Position numbers and translations under genes: made by a program | Source of the DNA: Actinopolymorpha alba DSM 45243 | Lineage (GTDB): Bacteria; Actinomycetota; Actinomycetes; Propionibacteriales; Actinopolymorphaceae | NCBI RefSeq assembly: GCF_000373925.1 | Contig: NZ_KB892750.1 | Coordinates: 66,165 to 107,496 of the forward strand | Length of the DNA: 41,332 nucleotides | Reading direction: 5' to 3' | Notes under the pieces: model-generated | Told to the model about the DNA's origin: nothing | The model's input: the letters and a program-made list of their open reading frames with translations, nothing else | The model's database searches: none | In this document: positions 1 through 6,859 of the stretch, piece after piece | How positions within the stretch are numbered: the stretch's first letter is position 1 | How the letters are laid out: every line of letters starts with the position of its first letter

Positions 1-22
1 ATGACCACGTATACGTGATCAT
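1..22. promoter_or_regulatory. 22-bp near-perfect palindrome (possible operator)
   Basis: The first 22 bases form an inverted repeat with 10 of 11 paired positions matching; the core CACGTATACGTG (6-17) is a perfect 12-bp palindrome. This is the size and symmetry of a dimeric repressor site (TetR or GntR type). No gene in this window starts beside it, so any target would lie to the left of the window. The function is inferred only from symmetry. Confidence 0.35.
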
Positions 23-84
23 TTGGCTCCCCACGCAGCAGCGCAGCTCGCGACACGCTCAGGCGGGGCTCAGGGCGACGACCG

Positions 85-249
85 TCACCTGGCGACCGGC
101 TCCCGTTCCTGGTCGGCGATCCGGACCAGGTCGGCGTCCGTCACCTCACCCTGCCGAAGTCGAGCGCGGCGAAGCTCGTCCAACACCTCGGTGCCAGGTC
201 GGCCGAAGCGTTCCTGATGCTCGACGAAGGGCTCGCGGCTCGCGGTCAC
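85..249 (-). CDS. possible small hypothetical protein (54 aa)
   Basis: The minus strand holds a short open frame from a GTG at 249 to a TGA at 85, with mostly G/C third positions as expected of coding DNA here. The peptide is charged and probably helical (contains VLDELRRARLRQGEVTDAD) and has no signal or membrane segment. It lies just downstream of modC on the same strand, so it could be the last gene of the mod transcript. No clear Shine-Dalgarno precedes the GTG. I do not recognise the family, and it may be spurious. Confidence 0.3.
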   Translation of the reverse strand: MTASREPFVEHQERFGRPGTEVLDELRRARLRQGEVTDADLVRIADQEREPVAR

Positions 250-352
250 AGCGCCCACAAGAGCACGCCGAACCTAAGTTGGGTGCGCGCCCGGAGCCGC
301 CCGGGCCCAACGTCTCCCCACGAGGGACCTTTGGCAGCTGCGCGGGGTGCGT

Positions 353-1501
353 TCAGGCCGGGTAGACGCGGGTTTCGGCGGCCTTGACGGCGGCCCACAA
401 CTGGGTGCCGGGGGTGAGCCCGAGATCCGCGACGGCACCGGCGGTGACGTCGGCGAGCACAGGGGGTACGCCGGCCAGCCGCACCCGCATCAGGTCACCG
501 TGGCGTTCGACGGTCGAGACGGTGACCGGCCAGCAGTTGCGCGGGCTCCCGGCGGGCCGCTCGGGGTGGAGCGCGACCGCGGACGGTTGGAACGCCACGA
601 AAACCTCGCCGGTGGACGGTTGGGCGACCGTGACCTCGCCGCTGCCGGCCAGGCGTACGACCGGACCATCCGCGTACCCCCGGTAGAGGTTCAGCCCGAC
701 AAGTCGCGCGACGTAGGTGGTACGAGGCGCCCGCGCCACCTCGGCGGGGCGGCCCTCCTGGGTGATCTGGCCGGCTTCGAGGACCACGATCCGGTCGGCC
801 AGGACCATCGCGTCCAACGGGTCGTGTGTCACCAGGACGCAGCTCCCGTCGTACGCGGACAGGTGCCGGCGCAGGTCCGCGCGAACGTCGACCCGGGTCG
901 CGGCGTCCAGAGCGGCGAGTGGTTCGTCGAGCAGCAGCAGTCGGGGTTCGACGGCGAGCGCCCGAGCGAGCGCCACCCGCTGGGCCTGCCCGCCGGAGAG
1001 TTGGCCCGGCTTCGCGCTCGCCAGGTCCCCGAGGCCGACGCGGCGCAGCCATTCCTGGGCGAGGGTCCGTGCCTGACGCTTCGCCACGCCGTGTGCCCGC
1101 GGGCCGAACGCGACGTTCTCCAAAGCCGAGAGGTGCGGGAACAGCAGGTAGTCCTGGAACACCACACCGACCGGGCGTTGCTCCGGACGCAGGCGGACCC
1201 GTGCGGCCGGGTCGTCGAGAGTCTCGCCGTCGAGGTGTACGACGCCCGCGCTGAGCGGCTCCAGACCGGCGAGAGCACGCAGGGCGGTCGACTTGCCCGC
1301 GCCGTTCGGGCCGATCAGCGCCACCACCTCGCCCGGCCGGGCCGTCAGCTGGATGTCGAGGACGAACCCCGGCCGCTCGACCCGAAGCGCCGCGTCCAGA
1401 CTCAGCGACCGCCCGCCCTTCTGGATCGTTCGCTCGCCCTGCTGGACAGTTCGTTCGCTTCGCTCGCTGTGTTGAGCGGTTCCCTCGCTTCGCTCGCTCA
1501 T
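353..1501 (-). CDS. modC: molybdate ABC transporter ATP-binding protein ModC
   Basis: Cytoplasmic ATPase that powers molybdate import through ModB. In the 382-aa product the Walker A motif GPNGAGKST is at about residue 64, the Q-loop at VFQD (114), the signature LSGGQ at 168, Walker B LLLLDEP near 188 and the switch His in VTHD near 225. The C-terminal ~90 residues look like the TOBE/MOP oxyanion-sensing region usual for ModC. The ATG at 1501 overlaps the modB stop (ATGA), so the pair is translationally coupled. The first ~30 residues are an odd extension made of 10-aa tandem repeats (SERSEGTAQH, SERSERTVQQ, GERTIQKG) encoded by a GC-rich palindromic repeat; conserved ModC sequence begins around residue 34. 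Sulfate or tungstate transport is possible, but ModA next door favours molybdate. Confidence 0.9.
   Translation of the reverse strand: MSERSEGTAQHSERSERTVQQGERTIQKGGRSLSLDAALRVERPGFVLDIQLTARPGEVVALIGPNGAGKSTALRALAGLEPLSAGVVHLDGETLDDPAARVRLRPEQRPVGVVFQDYLLFPHLSALENVAFGPRAHGVAKRQARTLAQEWLRRVGLGDLASAKPGQLSGGQAQRVALARALAVEPRLLLLDEPLAALDAATRVDVRADLRRHLSAYDGSCVLVTHDPLDAMVLADRIVVLEAGQITQEGRPAEVARAPRTTYVARLVGLNLYRGYADGPVVRLAGSGEVTVAQPSTGEVFVAFQPSAVALHPERPAGSPRNCWPVTVSTVERHGDLMRVRLAGVPPVLADVTAGAVADLGLTPGTQLWAAVKAAETRVYPA
1415..1498 (-). repeat. 30-bp tandem repeat (GCGAGCGAAGCGA units) inside modC start
   Basis: Read on the minus strand, two adjacent 30-nt copies (1498-1469 and 1468-1439) both begin AGCGAGCGAAGCGA, and a shortened third copy with GGCGAGCGAACGATC follows. 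The unit contains the short palindrome CGCTTCGCTCG-type core. The repeat is in frame and adds three roughly 10-aa repeats to the ModC N-terminus. Confidence 0.8.
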
Positions 1502-2298
1502 GCGGTCGGCACCCACCGATGGCGGAGCGCCACGAGGACGCCGACGGAGACCGCGAGCAGCAGCAGGCTCAGGACGATGGCGGCGTCGGGGCTGGTCTCC
1601 AGCGCGACGTACACCGCGAGCGGCATCGTCTGGGTGGTGCCCGGGAAGTTGCCGGCGAACGTGATCGTCGCGCCGAACTCCCCGAGCGCCCGCGCCCAGG
1701 CGAGCACCGCGCCGGCCGCGACCCCCGGAGCGACCAGCGGCAGGGTCACCCGGCGGAACGTCAGCCAGCTCGAGGCGCCGAGCGTCGCCGCGGCCTCGTC
1801 GTACCTCCGGTCGGCCCCGCGCAGCGCACCCTCGACGCTGAGGACCAGGAACGGCATCGCGACGAACGACTCCGCGAGCACGACCGCCGTCGTGCTGAAC
1901 GGCAGGGAGATGCCGAACCACTGGTCCAGCCACTGGCCCACCAACCCGCGTCGCCCCAGCACGAGGAGGAGCGCGACGCCTCCGACCACGGGAGGCAGCA
2001 CCAGCGGAACGGTGACCAGCGCCCTGATCAACGCCCGGCCCGGAATCTCACTCCGCGCGAGCGCCCAGGCCAGCGGGACACCGAAGGCGACGGACACCAG
2101 AGTGGCGAGGGTCGCGCAGAGGAGGGAAAGGCGGAGCGCCTCCCACACGCCCGGCTCGTGCAGGTGGGTGATCAGGCTGCCCCACGGCGCCCGCACCAGG
2201 AGGCCGAGCAGCGGGATGACGAGGAACGCGATGCCGAACAGCGCCGGAATGCCAAGAACGACCGGGATCCGGGTCGAGAAGGGACGCGATCGGGTCAC
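1498..2298 (-). CDS. modB: molybdate ABC transporter permease ModB
   Basis: Integral membrane subunit of the molybdate importer. The 266-aa product has about six hydrophobic segments (for example VVLGIPALFGIAFLVIPLLG near the N-terminus and IVLSLLLLAVSVGVLVAL near the C-terminus). It carries the EAA coupling loop EAAATLGASSWLTFRRVTLP that docks on ModC, followed by LGEFGATITFAGN, typical of the ModB/CysT family. The GTG start at 2298 overlaps the modA stop codon (GTGA) and its own TGA overlaps modC, so modA-modB-modC form one coupled operon. The length is normal for the family. Confidence 0.92.
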   Translation of the reverse strand: MTRSRPFSTRIPVVLGIPALFGIAFLVIPLLGLLVRAPWGSLITHLHEPGVWEALRLSLLCATLATLVSVAFGVPLAWALARSEIPGRALIRALVTVPLVLPPVVGGVALLLVLGRRGLVGQWLDQWFGISLPFSTTAVVLAESFVAMPFLVLSVEGALRGADRRYDEAAATLGASSWLTFRRVTLPLVAPGVAAGAVLAWARALGEFGATITFAGNFPGTTQTMPLAVYVALETSPDAAIVLSLLLLAVSVGVLVALRHRWVPTA

Positions 2299-3104
2299 GG
2301 TACGTCGAAACCGGCGGCGCTGAGTGCCCGCCTGCCGGCCTCGGAGCGTACGTAGGCGACGAAGGCCTTGGCGGCACTGGGGTTTGGCGCGTTCGCGAGG
2401 ACAGCGATGGGGTAGTCGTTGATCGCCTGGGCGGACTCCGGGAAGCTGATGCCGGTGACCGCGTTGCCGGCGGCCCGCACGTCTGTCCGGTAGACAAGGC
2501 CGGCGTCGACCTCGCCCGTGCGTACGGCCGTCAAGACGGCCTTGACGTCGTTGCCGTAGGTGTCGGGTTTGGCGCTGATGTCTGCCGCCGAGAACGCCTT
2601 GGTCGCGGCGGCGCCGCAGGGCACCTGGGGTGCGCAGACGGCGATCCGGAGTTCGGTCCGGCCGAAGTCCGCGAGGCCGGTGACCTTGCCCGGGTTTCCG
2701 CGGGGTACGGCGATCTGCAGGTGGTTACGGGCGAACACCGACGACGACCGGGCCGCCCGCGCGTCGACCACCTGGCGCATCGTCTCAGGACTGGCGGCGG
2801 CGAAGATGTCGGCTGGTGCGCCGTTGGTGATCTGGCTGGCGAGGGCGGAACTGGCGCCGAAGCTCGTCCGCACCGTCGTGCCGGGGTGGGCCCGCTCGAA
2901 CTCGTCCGCGAGTACGCCGAACGATTCGGTGAGCGACGCGGCCGCCAGCACCGTGACTGTCCCACTGATCCTGGGGGAGGGGGACGCTGCTCGGGAGGCC
3001 GGCTCGGTCGAGCCGGGGCTCCCGCTGCCGGCTGAGCCGCAGCCGGTGAGTGCGAGGGCGAGCATGCCGAGGAAGATCAGGGGACGAACCAGCCGACGGC
3101 GCAT
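2295..3104 (-). CDS. modA: molybdate-binding lipoprotein ModA
   Basis: Extracellular solute-binding lipoprotein of the Mod importer, 269 aa. A positively charged start (MRRRLVRP) is followed by a hydrophobic segment and the lipobox LTGC, so it should be lipid-anchored outside the membrane. The mature part has the ModA pattern: VTVLAAASLTESF near the start, FGASSALASQITNGAPADIFAAAS, and a C-terminal YPIAVL segment. I chose the ATG at 3104 because it directly precedes the signal peptide; the frame stays open further upstream but encodes low-complexity G/W/R sequence. First gene of the modABC operon; no ModE-type regulator or clear ModE site was seen. Confidence 0.92.
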   Translation of the reverse strand: MRRRLVRPLIFLGMLALALTGCGSAGSGSPGSTEPASRAASPSPRISGTVTVLAAASLTESFGVLADEFERAHPGTTVRTSFGASSALASQITNGAPADIFAAASPETMRQVVDARAARSSSVFARNHLQIAVPRGNPGKVTGLADFGRTELRIAVCAPQVPCGAAATKAFSAADISAKPDTYGNDVKAVLTAVRTGEVDAGLVYRTDVRAAGNAVTGISFPESAQAINDYPIAVLANAPNPSAAKAFVAYVRSEAGRRALSAAGFDVP

Positions 3105-3167
3105 TCGTCGATCGTAGACGTGCCGGGAACCCGACGGTAGCCGCCCGCCGGCGTACCTCCACCACTC

Positions 3168-3218
3168 CGGCCCACCTCCACCACACCAGCCCTCTCCACC
3201 ACACCAGCCCCGGTCCAC
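3168..3218. repeat. short direct repeat, CTCCACCACACCAGCCC twice
   Basis: Two adjacent copies of a 17-bp CCACC-rich unit lie within a C-rich leader between modA and the divergent small gene at 3277. The stretch is strongly strand-biased (C-rich on plus, G-rich on minus). No function is evident; it may be slippage-generated sequence in the modA leader. Confidence 0.5.
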
Positions 3219-3276
3219 CCACGCCGACCCGACTCCACCTCGCCCGCTTGCACGGAGGCGAGGCATCATCGACGGC

Positions 3277-3525
3277 ATGGAATCCAAGCAGCCAGGCGGG
3301 AAGCCGAACGAGCACGAGCGGCCGGACGTCGACCGTGACCCGCCGGCGGGCGGCGCGCCCGACCAAGCCCGGCACGAGGCACGGCGGACTGACCAGCGGG
3401 CAGACCGGATCGGATCGCTGTTGCCCGAACGCGCCGCCGAGGACGAGCCCGAACGCTGGGGCGACCGTGCCGAGGACTCCGACGCGTGGTACCTGAACGA
3501 GATGCCGCCGCACCACGGCAGCTGA
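3277..3525 (+). CDS. small hydrophilic hypothetical protein (82 aa)
   Basis: An 82-aa, highly charged protein without signal peptide or membrane segment. The N-terminal half is Pro/Asp/Glu/Arg-rich and probably disordered. The C-terminal part (RIGSLLPERAAEDEPERWGD, then EDSDAWYLNEMPPHHG) is more structured and has the look of a conserved actinobacterial small-protein tail. It starts at an ATG divergent from modA and runs convergently towards mscL. I do not recognise a function. Codon use is typical for the window, which supports it being real. Confidence 0.6.
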   Translation: MESKQPGGKPNEHERPDVDRDPPAGGAPDQARHEARRTDQRADRIGSLLPERAAEDEPERWGDRAEDSDAWYLNEMPPHHGS

Positions 3526-3551
3526 CGGCCGCGCGGCCATCCCTTGACCTC

Positions 3552-3974
3552 TCAGGTGGGCCGATCGCTTGAGGTGGGGCGGTCGCTGCGGGCGAGGAGG
3601 TCGCGGATGTCCCGGAGAAGGACGACGTCCTCCGTGGGCGGAGTGGGCTCGGGGTCCTCGATCACCTGTCCGCGCCGGCGGAGCTCCATGAGCTTGTTGA
3701 TGGGCACCACCACCAGGAAGTAGACCGCCGCCGCGATGATGACGAAGTTGAGAACGGCGTCGAGGATCAGCCCGATGCTGAAGTGGGCGTTGTTGATCGT
3801 GAAGCGTCCGACGCCGGTGAGGTCGGGCTTGCCGAAGATCGCCGCGATGAGTGGGTTGATGAATCCGTCGAGGACGGCCGTGACGATCTTGCCGAACGCG
3901 GCTCCGATGACCACCGCCACGGCCAGGTCGACGACGTTGCCGCGCATGAGGAACTGCTTGAACCCTTGGATCAC
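3552..3974 (-). CDS. mscL: large-conductance mechanosensitive channel MscL
   Basis: Homopentameric membrane channel that opens under high membrane tension and releases solutes during hypo-osmotic shock. The 140-aa product shows the full family pattern: amphipathic N-terminus MIQGFKQFLMRGNVVDLAVA, TM1 with AVVIGAAFGKIV, a periplasmic loop, TM2 FVIIAAAVYFLVVVPIN, then a charged cytoplasmic helix (LLRDIRDLLAR). The length is normal. It is the last gene of the minus-strand group fmdB-like / phosphorylase / SAF / mscL, with about 75 bp separating it from the SAF gene. Confidence 0.96.
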   Translation of the reverse strand: MIQGFKQFLMRGNVVDLAVAVVIGAAFGKIVTAVLDGFINPLIAAIFGKPDLTGVGRFTINNAHFSIGLILDAVLNFVIIAAAVYFLVVVPINKLMELRRRGQVIEDPEPTPPTEDVVLLRDIRDLLARSDRPTSSDRPT

Positions 3975-4048
3975 GCTGGTCCCCTCTCGGAGGCGGCGGG
4001 TGCCGACCCCGTCCGAATTTAGCTGAATGCGTAGTTTGCCAAAGGCAG

Positions 4049-4771
4049 CTAATCGCTGGGACGCAGGACCAACGACAGCCGCGATGTCACCGTGGCCCGT
4101 GCGAGGTCGGCCGCCACGGTCGCCGGGACCGCCACGACGACCAGCCCACCGTCGCCGGAGGCGCCGTCACCGCTGATGGACCCGAGCTCGTCGAGGTCTG
4201 GCAGACCGCCGGCCGCCGCGTCTGACGGCTCGTGCCGGCCGGGCAGGGAGACGACCTCGACGGCGCGGGCGATGAGTTCGGCCGGCCGCGATGCCGTCTC
4301 GACTCCCGTATGTGCGGCCAGGACGTCGATCCGGTCACCTACCCGCACCATTCCGACGGTCTCCGCGTCCGCGATGCGTACGGGCGCGGCCACCAGATCG
4401 TCGGGGGTGTCCTTGCCCTCAGACAAGTGGGCCAGCAGCGATGGCGAGAGCATCCGCGCGTCGGTGAGAGGTTCGCCGGCTCGCACCGGCCCCGCCAGAG
4501 TCCGGGTCGCCAACGGGTCCCCGGGACGCAGCACCCCCCTCGGCACGACGTCCCGGGGAAGGGCGACCTGGCGTACGTCTGATCTGGTCAAGGCGGCTCC
4601 GCCCGGAAGATCGCGGGCGGCGGCGAGAACCAGAACCGTCGGCGCCGGGTTGGGTTGGAGGAGGTGAAGACCCACCGCGACGCTGGCCGCGGCGAGGGCG
4701 GCGGCGAGTAGCCGGCGATGCCACGACACCGCCCGCATCAGATCACGCGAGAGCCCGCGCCAGGTGCTCAT
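4049..4771 (-). CDS. SAF-domain protein, CpaB/RcpC-like
   Basis: 240-aa membrane-anchored protein with one N-terminal transmembrane helix (RRLLAAALAAASVAVGLHLL) followed by an SAF domain (VLVLAAARDLPGGAALTRSDVRQVALPRD...). This layout matches CpaB/RcpC-type Flp pilus assembly proteins and the stand-alone SAF proteins found beside mscL in actinomycetes. No tad/flp pilus genes are visible nearby, so a pilus role is not supported. The ATG at 4771 lies 7 nt after the upstream phosphorylase stop, suggesting co-transcription. The substrate or partner is unknown. Confidence 0.75.
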   Translation of the reverse strand: MSTWRGLSRDLMRAVSWHRRLLAAALAAASVAVGLHLLQPNPAPTVLVLAAARDLPGGAALTRSDVRQVALPRDVVPRGVLRPGDPLATRTLAGPVRAGEPLTDARMLSPSLLAHLSEGKDTPDDLVAAPVRIADAETVGMVRVGDRIDVLAAHTGVETASRPAELIARAVEVVSLPGRHEPSDAAAGGLPDLDELGSISGDGASGDGGLVVVAVPATVAADLARATVTSRLSLVLRPSD

Positions 4772-4778
4772 GACCGGC

Positions 4779-5612
4779 TCACTCCGGCAACTCGAACGGC
4801 AACGGAAGTCCGTCAAGTGCTGAGGTGCAGGGGCAGGAACGCTCGACCGGCAGGGCGGGCACGGCCGCGTACAGCAGCTCACGCAGCCGCTCGACGTGGC
4901 GCGCGAAGATCGCGAAGACCTCCGCCTGGGTCACCCCCTCACCCTGGGCCACGCCCGCGTCGAGGTCGGTGACCAGGGCGATCGAGGTGTAACACAGACC
5001 AAGCTCCCGAGCGAGGATGGCCTCGGGATGGCCGGTCATGTTGACCAACGTCCACCCCTGCTCGGCGTACCACCGCGATTCCGCCCGCGTGGAGAACCTC
5101 GGGCCCTCGACCACCACCATCGTGCCGCTATCCACCGGTGGCCAGCCGGCGGCGCGGGCGGTCTGGAGGACCACCTTGCGCCCGTCGGGGCAGTAGGGGT
5201 CGGCGAAGCTCACGTGGACAGCGCCGAGGTCGTAGAAGTTTTGCACCCGCCCCGACGTACGGTCGACCAGCTGATCAGGAACCACCAGGCTGCCAGGCCC
5301 CAGATCGGCGTGCAGTGACCCGACGGCGCAGGGCGCGAGCACCTGCCGGACGCCCAGCGAGCGCAACGCCCAGAGGTTGGCGCGGTAGTTGATGCGATGA
5401 GGCGGATGCTGGTGGTCGCGCCCGTGGCGTGGGACGAACGCGACCTGGCGGCCGGCGACGGTGCCCACGACCAGCGGGTCGGACGGATCACCGTAGGGCG
5501 TCGAGACCGGGACCTCGGTGGCGTCCTCGAGGAACGCATAGAGGCCGGAGCCGCCGATCACACCGATCTCGGCACGTGTGGGTTGGGAGCGGGACGGTGG
5601 CGATTGGGTCAT
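4779..5612 (-). CDS. mtnP: S-methyl-5'-thioadenosine / purine nucleoside phosphorylase
   Basis: Cytosolic phosphorolytic enzyme of purine/methionine salvage; cleaves methylthioadenosine (or a related 6-oxo nucleoside) with phosphate. The 277-aa product has the family marks: IGVIGGSGLY near residue 18, the phosphate-site block RHGRDHQHPPHRINYRANLW, the methionine-containing NMTGHPEAILARELGLCY and VTDLDAG in the base-binding region. The last ~25 residues include a Cys pair (SCPC). The Asp residues in VTDLD suggest 6-amino purines, but methylthioinosine specificity cannot be excluded. It precedes the SAF gene by 7 nt. Confidence 0.85.
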   Translation of the reverse strand: MTQSPPSRSQPTRAEIGVIGGSGLYAFLEDATEVPVSTPYGDPSDPLVVGTVAGRQVAFVPRHGRDHQHPPHRINYRANLWALRSLGVRQVLAPCAVGSLHADLGPGSLVVPDQLVDRTSGRVQNFYDLGAVHVSFADPYCPDGRKVVLQTARAAGWPPVDSGTMVVVEGPRFSTRAESRWYAEQGWTLVNMTGHPEAILARELGLCYTSIALVTDLDAGVAQGEGVTQAEVFAIFARHVERLRELLYAAVPALPVERSCPCTSALDGLPLPFELPE

Positions 5613-5650
5613 GCCGAGAGATTAGAGAAGACCGCGTACCCTCGCCCGCG

Positions 5651-5688
5651 TTGTCCACAGAGACAGCCGAATCGCGGCCTGTGGATGA
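5651..5688. promoter_or_regulatory. inverted pair of DnaA-box-like 9-mers
   Basis: TTGTCCACA (5651-5659) matches the actinomycete DnaA-box consensus, and TGTGGATGA (5680-5688) is a close copy in the opposite orientation. They lie between the phosphorylase start and the end of the zinc-ribbon gene. Two sites are too few for an origin; they may be a DnaA-titration or regulatory pair, a small hairpin, or chance. Confidence 0.3.
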
Positions 5689-5746
5689 AACCAGCCGTTC
5701 GCGAGGCCGCTGTCGCCTAGGTTGACCCGCTACGACGCCTTGACCT

Positions 5747-6094
5747 TCAGGCGGCGGACTCGGTCTTGGGCTTGGGCTTGCTCGAGGTGGTCGACGAACC
5801 CGATCCGCTGTCCTTGCTCGCGCTGCTCGAAGCCTTGCCCGAGTCAGTGCTCGAGTCCTTGCTGGAGCCAGACGAGCTCTCGGACTTGCTCGAGGAGCTG
5901 GAGCTGCCGTTGGAGCCGCTGCGGCTGTCGTTGCGGTAGAAGCCCGAACCCTTGAACACCACGCCCACGGCGCTGAACACCTTGCGCAGATGACCCTGGC
6001 AGCTCGGGCACTGGGTCAGCGGGTCATCGGTGAACTTCTGGACGACCTCGAGTTGCTCATCGCAGTCGACGCAGGCGTACTGATAAGTCGGCAC
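5747..6094 (-). CDS. FmdB-family zinc-ribbon protein with Ser-rich tail
   Basis: 115-aa protein. The first ~55 residues are an FmdB/putative regulatory zinc ribbon (MPTYQYACVDCDEQLEVVQK, then TQCPSCQGHLRKVFSAVGV) with two CxxC pairs for zinc; the phrase VFKGSGFYRND is also typical. The remainder is a low-complexity tail of Ser, Gly, Lys and Asp, probably disordered. FmdB-like proteins are annotated as formamidase regulators, but their real role is poorly known. It is the first gene of the minus-strand run towards mscL. Confidence 0.85.
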   Translation of the reverse strand: MPTYQYACVDCDEQLEVVQKFTDDPLTQCPSCQGHLRKVFSAVGVVFKGSGFYRNDSRSGSNGSSSSSSKSESSSGSSKDSSTDSGKASSSASKDSGSGSSTTSSKPKPKTESAA

Positions 6095-6216
6095 GGCCCC
6101 TCCATGTCAGCGTCACCGCCTCACGAGACGGCGGAAACCCAGGACAGGTTAGCACTCCACTCGTGGGACTGCTAAGTCTTCGCCCCCGGACTGATCGCCT
6201 GCCCGCCGCCCGCTGC

Positions 6217-6302
6217 GTTTGCGTCGGGGGCACCCTCGTACGGCTCTATTGGACCAGGGGTCCCCCGACCCAACACTGGACAAGGGGTCCCCCGACCCAA
6301 CG
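6217..6302. repeat. dispersed hairpin element, copy A (with duplicated 3' arm)
   Basis: Left arm 6217-6238, loop 6239-6253 (TACGGCTCTATTGGA) and right arm 6254-6276, followed by a second copy of the right arm (about 6280-6302, GGGGTCCCCCGACCCAA). The loop and arms match the element at 24480-24540 in the same orientation: 14 of 15 loop bases are identical. It sits between fmdB and the 3' end of the gene ending at 6323, so it may act as a terminator. Conservation of the loop argues for a mobile or structured element. Confidence 0.75.
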
Positions 6303-6322
6303 CGCCGGCAGGCGGCGATTCG

Positions 6323-6859
6323 TCAGCCGAACGCTTGCAGGTCCCGGTCGGTCGCGAACCACAGCGCTTCGGGAATCTCGAACGTCGCGAACGAGTAGTT
6401 GCCCATCGGGAGCCAGTACGCGTACTCCTGCGGCGTGGAGCCCTGCCAGACCAGCACGATCCGCCACGTGTCGACGTACAACGTCCAGACGCGGCGCTTC
6501 CGGGTAACCCCGCCCTCGTCGAAGGTGTAGATCCGCTCGAGCTTCACGAGATTGCCGAGCAGGTCGTCCTTCCTGGCCTCCACCTCGCAGTTGGCGAGCT
6601 GCTCCAGCCCGGCCTCGGTGCCCTCCCGGAGGGTGTCGAGGTCCTCGGCCACCACCTGGTCGTCCAGCTTGCTGACCCAGACCGCGAAGTATGTCTGGGG
6701 ATCGTCTGCCTCGGGGGAGAACATCACCCCTTCGAGATCCTCGGCAAGGTCAAACTGCTGCCAGTCAGAAGGAAACCGGAACGAGAAGCGTCCGAGGGAG
6801 TCCTGGTAGGTGCTCACCCCGGTGAACCGGGGCCGTCCTTCGCGGGTGGTGGTGCTCAT
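6323..6859 (-). CDS. hypothetical protein coupled to oppF
   Basis: 178-aa soluble protein without signal peptide. It contains a pattern like the PsbP/DUF1795 fold family ([20 protein letters not shown], then DW) and many aromatic residues in beta-rich stretches, but I cannot place it firmly. The start at 6859 is well supported: GGAGG lies 7 nt upstream and the ATG overlaps the oppF stop (ATGA). It is therefore translated with the transporter operon, suggesting a role linked to uptake or use of the transported solute. Hairpin element A follows its stop. Confidence 0.8.
   Translation of the reverse strand: MSTTTREGRPRFTGVSTYQDSLGRFSFRFPSDWQQFDLAEDLEGVMFSPEADDPQTYFAVWVSKLDDQVVAEDLDTLREGTEAGLEQLANCEVEARKDDLLGNLVKLERIYTFDEGGVTRKRRVWTLYVDTWRIVLVWQGSTPQEYAYWLPMGNYSFATFEIPEALWFATDRDLQAFG

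Noticed and set aside
347-2323. 658-codon plus-strand frame across modC and modB
   Set aside because: Antisense to two well-supported transporter genes; no recognisable domain.
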